From positions 8,874,580 through 8,938,579 of the forward strand of contig CM045729.1 in assembly GCA_024760905.1 (NCBI GenBank): a stretch of 64,000 nucleotides of DNA, in the 5' to 3' direction. Below are positions 33,836-44,000 of the stretch, in pieces. How positions within the stretch are numbered: the first letter of the stretch is position 1; each line of letters opens with the position of its first letter. Origin of the DNA: Plotosus lineatus (taxonomy: Eukaryota; Chordata; Actinopteri; Siluriformes; Plotosidae). Both the position numbers and the translations under genes were made by a program. The notes beneath the pieces are model-generated. The model ran no database searches, was not told the origin of the DNA, and worked only from the letters and a program-made list of their open reading frames with translations.

Positions 33836-34151
33836 AAGTAACTTTTGCTGGCTGCCCAATACTTATTGGCCTCCCATTTTCACAAATAAATTGTTTAAAA
33901 ATCATACAATGTGATTTCCTGGATTTTTTTTACATTCTGTCTCTCAAGCTTGATGTGTACCTATGATGAAAATTATAAACCTCACTTATCTTTTTAAATG
34001 GGTCAACTTGCACATTTTTACATTGCCCAATACTTCTTGGCCCCACTGTACATGTGTATATAATATCAATAAATACATATTCAACACTATAAATATTTAT
34101 AATAACAATCAAACATTCAAAAATAATGCATATGATGTAAATAAAGTACAA

Positions 34152-34195
<44 letters not shown>

Positions 34196-34602
34196 GCGCA
34201 CGCACACAGATGCGCACCTCACATAAAAATGTAACTAGTTTTGTTGGGGGGGGGGGTTTGGGTTGTTTTTTGTTTTTTTTTTGCATAATTGGCCTTGTTT
34301 TGTGGTAATTTCCTTATCTTTCCCCCATATTCCTCCTTAATTTCCTTATTTTTATTTTGATGAATATTTGAAAACAAAAAAACCCACGATGCACTGAAGC
34401 CACGTGAATTGAAGTGCAAGCAGCGAGGGATCCCTGTATTTAGTAGAAATACACATATTTAGTCCTTGATCCAATTTCCCCCACTATCAGTATTCCTGTT
34501 GTTTCATCTGGCCTTTTCTCACTCCTCCACCTCCTCCTCCTCCTCATCTCTGTTTCTTTTCAAGGCTTACCAGCAACAAAATTTTCTCACTCTCTCTGAA
34601 TA

Positions 34603-35843
34603 ATGCATCTGTCTTGGACTCTGTTGATTGCAGGTGAGTTGGTAAAACTGAGTGATTTGTTACCCCATGTTGCTAATTGCAAACCAATTCAATGTAACAA
34701 TAAAAATATAAAAGTGCAATGTGGTGTTTATGAAGAACAATGGAATAGTTGTAAATGTCTGGCAGGTTGTAACAGTAACTGTGGATCATTACATTGATCC
34801 TTACACCATCTTATATTGCTATATATGCTATATATCAGTAATGCTGGGATGTTTTATTGACGTTCTGTAACACTGAGGTTGTGATGTGGCATGATGTTTC
34901 ACGGATGTTATATAACGCTGTTTGTTCAGTGACATGTTACATTATCTTATGTGATTGTTGCACTGTTATATAACACTGAGACTGTGACATTATACGATGT
35001 CACACTGATGTTATATAGCACTGAGGCTGTGATGTTACACAAGGTTTAATGATGTTGGTGTTATATAACATTAATGTGACAAATGTGACAACTTATAATC
35101 TCAGTCTCAGTTTTATATAACAGTGCAACAATCACATAACATCATATAAATGTTCCTGCCCCACAGCGTGTGTAGCGTGTGTGGTGTGTGATGCGTCTCC
35201 ACCTTGGGCGCTGTGGCAGTTTGGCAGAATGATCATTTGTGTGCAGCCGAAAGTGAATCCATTAATTTACAACAACTATGGCTGTTACTGCGGGTTTTCT
35301 GGACATGGTTCTCCTAAAGACCAAATCGATCAGTATGTATTTAACATCCACACTTGCTACCATAACAACCAATATAACAACTAAGATTTTGCAAATTCAC
35401 AGCTTATATTCTCTCAGGTTTATGTAAAGATGATGCTGTATGAACAAGGATATACATATTTACACGTGAGTTTAGCAGTTAAAATGTTTTTGTTCTTTAA
35501 CGTGTTGTTTAGATGCTGTTACGTGCATGATAAGTGCTACGACAACACAAGGGAACTTCCAGAATGTCTCAGTTTGGGCGACTTGCCACATATTAAACTT
35601 TACGACTACAAATGCTCTGATAAAACCATCACTTGCTCAGGTAAACATGTCTCTCTCATGCACACAATTTCTCTTGAATTCCGTTTTGTAACTCAACGTT
35701 TGTCTGTGTCCAAAGCCTCCAATGATAAATGCCAGGCTGCAGTGTGTGACTGTGACCGAGTTGCTGCAAACTGCTTTGCTCAGTATCACCACACTTTCAA
35801 CGCTGACTATAAGAACCTTCCAAAAGAAGAGTGCACAAACTGA
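34603..35843 (+). CDS. pla2g1b: Secreted phospholipase A2, group IB
   Basis: Exons 34603-34633, 35167-35332, 35513-35640 and 35716-35843 (stop TGA) have AG/GT borders and phases 1, 2, 1, giving 150 residues. It hydrolyses the sn-2 ester of phospholipids outside the cell, as in pancreatic digestion. Residues 1-20 form a signal peptide. Mature-like start SPPWALWQF; Ca2+ loop YGCYCGFSG (48-56); catalytic [10 protein letters not shown] with H71/D72 (the His48/Asp49 pair); CDCDR with D122 (Asp99). Four-exon structure and length fit group IB. Odd point: the third loop glycine (Gly32 in pancreatic numbering) is Ser55; this position uses a backbone carbonyl, so activity may survive. No clear trypsin-activated propeptide is seen. 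Confidence 0.92.
34955..35145. repeat. Inverted repeat in pla2g1b intron 1
   Basis: TATGTGATTGTTGCACTGTT and ATATAACACTGAGACTG (from about 34957) recur inverted as CTCAGTCTCAGTTTTATATA and ACAGTGCAACAATCACATA (from about 35099). The arms are about 40 bases. The intervening and preceding sequence is a degenerate TTATATAACACTGAGGCTGTG direct repeat. Confidence 0.75.
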
Positions 35844-35869
35844 GATGTTAAACACGGGGACGCAACCCT

Positions 35870-37260
35870 GCCTCTGTTAACTAAATACACAGACTCCACA
35901 ACCGTCAACTAAAATCCAAACAGACTCCACCTGCATCAACTCATCACCACACAGACTCCACATCCATCAAGTAAAACCCAAAGAGACTCCACCATCATCA
36001 ACTCATCACCACACAGCCTCCACATCCATCAAGTAAAACCCAAACAGACTCCACCTTCATCAACTCATCATCACACAGACTCCAGATCCATCAACTAAAA
36101 CCCAAACAGACTCCACGTTCATTAACTCATCACCACACAGACTCCATATCCATCAACTAAACCCCAAACAGACTCCACTTTCATCAACTCATCACCACAG
36201 ACTCCACATCCATCAAATAAAACCCAAACAGACTACACCATCATCAACTGAACACCACACAGACTCCATATCCATCAACTAAAACCCAACCAGACTCCAC
36301 CTGCATCAACTCAACACCACACAGGCTACACATCCATCAACTAAAACACAAACAGACTACACCTTCATCAACTTAACACCACAGACTCCACATCCTTCAA
36401 CTAAAACCCAAGCAGACTCCACCTACATTAACTCATCACCACACAGACTCCACATCCATCAACTAAAACCCAGACTCCACCTTCATCAGCTTAACACCAC
36501 ACAGCCTCCACATCCATCAAGTAAAACCCAAACAGACTCCACCTTCATCAACTCAACACCACACAGACTCCACATCCATCAACTAAAACCCAAACAAACT
36601 CAACCTTCATCAACTCATCACCACAGACTCCACATCCATCAACTAAAACCCAAACAAACTCCTCCTTCATCATCTTAACACCACACAGCCTCTACATCCA
36701 TCAACTAAAACCCAACACAGATTATACCTGCTAACTAAACACCACACAGACCCCACCTCAATCAATTAAATGTCACACAAACTCCATATCTGTCAAGTAA
36801 ACATCAGACAGACTCTGCATCTCTCAACTAACCACCAGCCTCCACCTCTATAAACTAAGCATCACAGACTCAACTACCATCAAGTAAACACAACAGATTC
36901 CACTTCCATCAACTAAACACCATACAAGCCCCACTTCGGTCATCTAAGCACAGACTCCACCTGCATCAACTCAACACCACAGACTCCACATCCATCAACT
37001 AAAACCCAAACAGACCCCACCTTCATCAACTCAACACCACACAGACTCCACAACCGTCAACTAAAACCCAAACAAATTCCACCTTCAACAGCCTACATGC
37101 CCCACTTTTGTCATCTAACATCACACAGACTTCACCTCTCTGAACTTAAATACCACACAGGCTCCAGCTGTTGACTAAAAACTACGTATACCCTCTTTAT
37201 AAACTAAACACCACACAGACTCCGTCTCTGTGATCTAAAAGCCACACAGACTCCACCCCT
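35870..37260. repeat. About 62-bp minisatellite downstream of pla2g1b
   Basis: Roughly 20 units built of two related 31-mers: ACAGACTCCACATCCATCAA with CTAAAACCC, and ACAGACTCCACCTTCATCAA with CTCATCACC. Units grow irregular after 36700. It starts about 30 bases after the stop codon and ends just before tandem AATAAA signals, so it may be transcribed as 3' UTR. No reading frame runs through it. Confidence 0.9.
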
Positions 37261-37310
37261 GTCAACTCAATACACACGTCTTTTTCCCTGTTGATTAAAC
37301 AACTCTGTCG

Positions 37311-37334
37311 AATAAAGTGCACCATAAGAATAAA
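37311..37334 (+). terminator. Candidate pla2g1b poly(A) signals
   Basis: AATAAA at 37311 and 37329 directly follow the minisatellite. No AATAAA is evident between the stop codon and the minisatellite. Confidence 0.4.
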
Positions 37335-37537
37335 GCAATAACTCTGAGGGTTGTGATCTTGTGCATTGATGATGTGTGTGATGTGCATGACACCATATGG
37401 GTCGTGACACACCCTCTTATCATGGTGTATTCTGGCCAAAGTCAACAACGTGAATAAATATCTGAGTTGAGACCCGCAGTGGGTGAAGCTTATAGAAATG
37501 AAATCATATTCACTTAGTGTCAGGTCTTCCCCAAAAA

Positions 37538-37543
37538 TTTATT
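37538..37543 (-). terminator. Candidate prkab1 poly(A) signal
   Basis: TTTATT on the plus strand (AATAAA on the minus), about 345 bases below the prkab1 stop. The two genes are tail to tail about 200 bases apart. Confidence 0.4.
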
Positions 37544-37888
37544 TACTTAGTAAACAGTAAATATCACCTTTTCCATATAAAATTTTCCTTGAAATCTGAA
37601 TTGTATTCTAACAAATATCATAAAAATATTTCAGAAGATATCAAAATTCATTAATGTAAAAAATGAGTGCTGTAAAAAAAAAAAAACCCATGGGAATGTT
37701 GCGGTAATAATATAATAAAAACCAATATTAGGAAAATATTTTGATAAAAACAGCAGCTTTGTGTCTGAACTTGGGCTACTAAACCACCACACATCCATGG
37801 GACCACATTTCCTCCGTGTGAGTGTGAGAGCAGTGTTTATGATATAATTCGAGACGTAGCTACGTGTAAAGTGTGTGCTTGATGCAGT

Positions 37889-39261
37889 TCATATGGGTTT
37901 GTAGAGCAGCGTAGTGACATATTTCTTTTTGTAGCGATGAGTGGCGCTGAGGACCATCACGCCATCCTGAAAAAACAAATAACCAGCAGTTAGCTTTAAC
38001 ACAGACTCACGTACAGTGCTAACATGCTACGCTAATTAGCTGACTGTGCAGCTGACTGTGCATTCTTGAAGCACAGACGTTCAATGTGATCATCAGCATG
38101 TGTGAGAAAGTTAACATTTTAGCACATCAGGCCGTGTGCTGCAAAAAAAAAAAAAAAAAAAAAACATGTGCCAACTGCTTTAACATGCAAGTTTAATATT
38201 GCAGTGAGTGAAAGTACACTCAGTTAAAATAGTTACTGTACCTAGCATGGAATGCTAGTCTGCATGTTAAGGTTAAATATATGATATTTCATCTAAAATC
38301 GCAAAGAATAAAACAGTCATTTAAAGAACGGCGGATTAAGCTACAATATGCTTATCAACCTAAATTCAACGAAAATGAAACTAAATAAATATAAGCAATA
38401 AAATTGTAGTGATTTTTTGTGTGTGTCCCCAATGTCTTCGGCTAACACACAATGTTTAAAATATCAATAAATAACTCCTGAGTGGCGCATCAACAAGGTA
38501 CGCAGGTAGTAGCTCAGAGGTCGCAAGTTCGAATCCAGGTTAATGACACAGGAGTCCATGGAAGCTAACTGGCTGAGCTGTCACGGAAGGGAGGGATGGC
38601 ATTAAGCCCTGTCACTCACAGCGATCGCTAGCCAATCACGGACATTTGTGAACTCATTCGTATGAGGGGGCGGATAGCCTCCAAGTGTGTTAAACGGCCC
38701 TTAAATACGTATGATGCGACAGTTCGAAAAGAGCCTGGTGGCTAGCATTGCATAACATGAAGGGGGCATGCGCATGCTTTTGCCCCTCCCTGGTCGGTCG
38801 CGGTCATGTGATATGGAAGGCAATACCTGATGCGTGGCAACTGGATACGAATAAATTAGGGAGAGAAACGGGAGAATATTAAAAAAAAGTAAGAAAATGT
38901 ACAGCAAGTGAAAAATAAACTTTACTATCATACTATTTATCTACGTGCTTAATTCCTCAGATTATTAAGCTAATTGAAGTGCTAACATATTGGCTAAGCT
39001 AAAGCACATGGTGGTTCTACAATTCCTGTGAGTTACAGCAGAATATGTGTTATACTAAACCCTGATGTAACAAAACATTTTATATGTTCAAATCTCAGTG
39101 TATAAGTAAACAGTAGGAGCTGGAACAATTATCAGCATGCTAGTTTCTGTTAAACACACTGAGTGCAGCGGTGATTAGCATTAATGTACCTTGATGGAGA
39201 GCGCATACAGGTGACTGAGCATCACATGGTTGGGTTCAGGAAGCAGAGTAGGATCACACTG

Positions 39262-39318
<57 letters not shown>

Positions 39319-39823
39319 ATAAAAGTATTAAATTACCCAAGTCAGTGTTTTATTAGTCAGAGACTATGCCATGTTTAAAAACATGCATTGTGATTTCATA
39401 GTGTTTTTGTGACTCACTGAGATGCCAGTGGTTTTATTGAGAAGAACCTGCAGCAGGTGAGGAGGCAGGATGGGGGGGGACCGCAGTCGTTCCTCTGCTT
39501 TAACTGAGAACGGATCCTGATGGTACGATCCAGGAGGAGAGCCAGAGACATCTATAGATTTTTAAAACCCCAAAGTTCTGAGAGACATTATGAAATATCT
39601 TATCGGTATTTTTTTAAAAGGTAAAACAACCCACCTGACATGTCAGCGCATATCTCAGAGTCGTTTTGCAGAGCCTCAAAAACCTCAAAATCCGTCTTCT
39701 GTATCAGGATCATGTTGTTGACTATGCCGGATTTAGTTGTGATGACGGGCTAAGCAATAATAATATAAAATTTATTACAATCTATTCTGATTTAATGTAA
39801 AATAAAATTAATTTAATGGTAAG

Positions 39824-39875
<52 letters not shown>

Positions 39876-40981
39876 GACATGCATACATACTGTTGGGATT
39901 TCTTTTTCGTTGTCTAGTTCTTTCTCTCGCTGGTTCTGAGCGAGTTCTAATCATCAGTCAGTTTAGATCAGTTAGTCTGTGCCACCCAGAGCTCTGGGGT
40001 GGCTTGCCATAAAGGGTTACATTCTCTAGTCACAAGCTCACTGAAGCTTACAGAGGTGAACAAAGTATTTATACCATGGACTGCAGTCTAGGTGGGCTAC
40101 AGTATTCATGGGTGGAGTCATAAAACAATAGAAACATTGTCCTGCCTTAGGTTTGAGCCCAAGGTGTGAGACCAATCCTGCCCAAAGTGTGAGCTAAGAT
40201 AACAGAACAATTGGCTAGACAGGACTCAAAGTTGATGCCAGGAGCTGATCACAAGAATAAATGGTTATTGTCCATTTATTTGCAGTTTCTCACGAGAAGA
40301 GAAACAACATCTGGGTTACAATACTTATAAGAATACTTTGTGAGTTTCCATAGGGAAACAAATATGAATACATAGTAAAGGATATCAAACACAGAAATAG
40401 AAATCACTGCAACTCTGAAAACCCCTTTCACATACATACAACATACACACATATATATATATATATATATATTACATATGTACATGTATATTTCCGTGGT
40501 TAATTGGGACCGAGATCCCTCCACCACCGCCGAATTCTGTGAAGTAGGAGTGACCCCTATGACTGACATAATGGTACATGTGTATGTGTATATAATATCA
40601 ATAAATGCATATTCAACACTATAAGTTCTTATCATAACAATTAAACATTGAAAAATAATGCATAACATGTAAATTAAATACAAATACACACACATATGCA
40701 TGCACTGTGTCGCGCACCTCACATAAAAATGTAAGTAGATTTGACGGGGGTTTGGGTTGTTCTTTTGTTTTTGTTTGGGTTTTTTTGGGTTTTTTTTGCA
40801 CAAATGGCCTTGTTTTGTGGCATTTTCCTTAACTTTTCCCCTATTCTTCCTTAATTTCCTTATTTTGTAATTTGATGAATATTTTTTTTTAAACCGCGAT
40901 ACACTGAAGCCGCACGAATTGAAGCGTGACGTAGCGAGGGATCCCTATTATATATATATATATATATCTTTATATATATAT

Positions 40982-41024
<43 letters not shown>

Positions 41025-44000
41025 GCCCTTAACTATTCGCGGTTTTGCACTCAAGTTTGCATATTCGCGGGTCGCCGAGCAACTGTCACATCATTCAATT
41101 TCAGCCAATGGCTGTCCTCCTTCCTGCTGATTGATTGAGATGATGTCATGCCCCTTTTTCCTCATTTGCGCACAGGTTGTCAATGTGCATTTTTTTAGTG
41201 CGTTTTAATTACTAGTTAAGCTCTATGATGCCACTCAAACACTGTGCGTCTTCTCTTTTTTAACAAACTGGACCAGCCTTAAGTGTGATTGCGCATCCTC
41301 TACACCAGGTGGCAGTGGTGCTCTCACTGTGTTGTTTATTGTGTAGGGAAAAAGCACCGAGCAAGCAATATGAAGTGCAGAAAACATTATGTATAATCGC
41401 TCACGAGGTGCTGGTGCTTAAACCCCAACTCCAGGATCCATAATCTACCACTATAGCACCAGGCCACCACTACCCAAACGTCTTTACAATAATGTGTAAA
41501 CTTAAATGTAAAGTTAGTAATGTGATCAATTTTGTTAAAACATGTAATTATTTATATACAGTACATGTGTAAATTTAAATGTAAAGATTGCTCCATATCA
41601 TCCTAAAACGAAAATGTTCGTTATGTCAACTTGGAAAGGTCATAAGTAAAATTCGCTCTTGTAATGAATTCATTTAATAAACTGTTTATTTCGAATTATA
41701 CGTTTCTTAGAGAAGATGTTTTTCTCACTAAAGTTAGTTTGATTTATTTTTTTGCTCTTTTGTTATTTTGTGAATCAAATTTACCTTCTTAGGATCTAAA
41801 GTCCAGTGTCCATCTACATAAAACTTGTACTGATGCTCTCCTTCAGGAAGGTTGATAATTCCTGTGAAATTATTGTGGCTAAAGAAAGAGAGAAACTTAT
41901 TTAAAATAATACCCCACAACAGAGGATCAGATTATTTCAGAAGGTGTGAGACCACACTCCCACTGTGTATACCGTATTTTCCTGACTATACATCGCTACA
42001 GAGTATAAGCCGCATTGGCCAAAAATGCACAATAAAGAAGAAAAATACATACAGTATATAAGTCGCACTGGACTATAAGTTGCAAACTCATGGAAAGTTG
42101 GAAACCTTGGCTTGGAAATCTGCTGACAGTTTTTGTGACGTTGTGGTCCTTGCTTTGATAGAGAGGCGGCTGCGCTGCATGAAGCGGTAACACCAAGAAA
42201 TTCCTCACGCAAAGTCATTTATATTTATCTACTTGACAACTACCTGGACGTGGAGACAAGCCTCTCCCTGAGGCACACTGCTCAAGCCCCCATGTGTTCC
42301 TCTAGCTGTGACCATCTAGCTTTTAACCTGCGATTAGCTTTTAGCCCGAGATTAGCTTTTTTGTTTTGTTTTCTTCATTTCAGTAATAATAATCTTCTCT
42401 TTTCTGCCCTTTTGTTGCCTTCTTGCGGTTGTGAGGGTAAAAAGAAACATGTGAAATTATGTTCGTTATTATTATGGCAAACAGAATTATATAATAATAA
42501 TTTCACTACCTGGACATGGAGACGCAACGTCACTGTTGATAAGCCTCTCCCTGCAGCACGTTGCTCAAGCACCCATGTGTGAGCTCATTCCTCTAGCTGT
42601 GGCCATCTAGCTTTTAGCCTGCGATTAGCTTTTTTTCCCCCTTCATTGCAGTAATAATAATCTCTGCTTTTCTCTAGTCCCTCACAAGTTTCTCATTCAC
42701 TCCAAACTTTCTTTCTCCTGCTTGATTACCATTTTCTGCTGCAAATTTCACTACTTGCAGCTTGTAATCCGCAGAATAGGATTTTCTCAATGAGGTAGAG
42801 ACAAATTAGACTGCGCAGGAAGGGCATCCGATGTAAAGACCTCTGACAAATCAAAAACGTGCGAATCAGAATGATTCGCTGTGGCGACTCCCGAGTAAAA
42901 GGGAAAAAGCCAAAAGGAAGACAGACAGGCCCCTTTCTGCCGAACTGCCGAGCAGCTCGCACGTGATTCAAATTCAGCCAATGACTGTCCTCCTTCCTGC
43001 TGATTGGTTGAGATGATGTAACGCCCCTTTTTCCTCATTCGTACTCAAATTGGCAATGAGCCTTTTTTAGTGTGTTTTAATTACCAGTTAAGTTCTATGA
43101 TGTCACTCCTGCTAAGCACCATAAAATGGTAATGACGTTGGATGTCTCTTCTGAAGAAATAATACTTTCTCTGGAAGAAACGACAGTTTCCTCTGAAGTG
43201 CCTGAAGCATTGGCCTGAAGAGGAATAATTGTCTGAACTGTTGTAAAACACTCCACTATTAAAGTCTTTTTCAATTATTATTCCAGTACATGACCTAAGG
43301 TAATGTTTAAAATGTTTGTGTGTTATAGCTTGTTTACTGTGGTGTAGCATGTTTCTCATTTTGTTTTGTTTATCCAATTTATTACATTTCTTGTTCTTTT
43401 ATGTGCTTTTTGTTATGGTCTGTGTTTTGAGGGACTTTAATTTTGGAGCTGTGAGTCTGTTTACTCTCCGCTTCGGCTGAGGGGCGTGGCTGAGCTGCTC
43501 AGTAGCACACACCCGAATTCACTATTCTCATTTACAGTACTCCCAATAAACAAAAGCATGCTCACCTCTGTGCCAGAGGATTAACTCACATCACATCACC
43601 CTTTGGTTTGTAAAGCCTCTAGCTTTCTCACTCTAAAACTCAGTTTGAACTCGCTCCGGCTGAGGGGCGTGGCTGAGCTGCTCGGACTTAATTCAGTTAA
43701 TACTTGAATTCAGTCATCTCATGCCAAATGCAATACGTTCCTCTAGTGGGCATTTTTGAAAACTACACTGCTGTATGTTTTTCAGAGAAAGCATGTAAAG
43801 GTGTTTTCATATGTATGCTGTATAATGTTTATATTTTTATTATCAATCAACATCAAAGTAAAAAATTTAAGTTTTTCTTAATCATTAGTACATTTTACTA
43901 CATTAATACTGAATTAATAAGTAAGACTGTCTATAGAATGTGTTTAAGAAGAATATTTCAGCGCATGTAATAGATACATAGTATTTTACTTTCAGCTGCT

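Larger units (their letters stand above)
31437..34048 (+). mobile_element. Tc1/mariner-family DNA transposon
   Basis: Flanked by a TA duplication (31435-31436 and 34049-34050). Terminal inverted repeats of roughly 200 bases start CAGTGGGGCCAATAAGTATT and mirror the right end (CTTCTTGGCCCCACTG). The subterminal region repeats GGAGGCCAATAAGTATTGG near 31611 and its mirror near 33860. The interior encodes a Tc1 transposase, interrupted by an RTE LINE. Without the insertion it would be about 1.55 kb, normal for Tc1-like elements. Confidence 0.95.
31332..34438 (+). mobile_element. MITE D, split by a Tc1 element
   Basis: Left part 31332-31436 starts ACAGGGATCTCTCCC. Right part 34049-34438 ends GCGAGGGATCCCTGTA. 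Compared with the uninterrupted copy at 40490-40946, the sequence before GTACATGTG continues directly, so the Tc1 inserted inside it. Internal (CA)n at 34154-34192 is shared by family members. Confidence 0.85.

Noticed and set aside
34603..35843. Venom-type phospholipase
   Set aside because: Gene structure, length and group IB-like wording fit the digestive enzyme found in all vertebrates; nothing venom-specific is visible.
35870..37260. CRISPR-like array
   Set aside because: Units are contiguous with no unique spacers, in a vertebrate 3' flank: a minisatellite.
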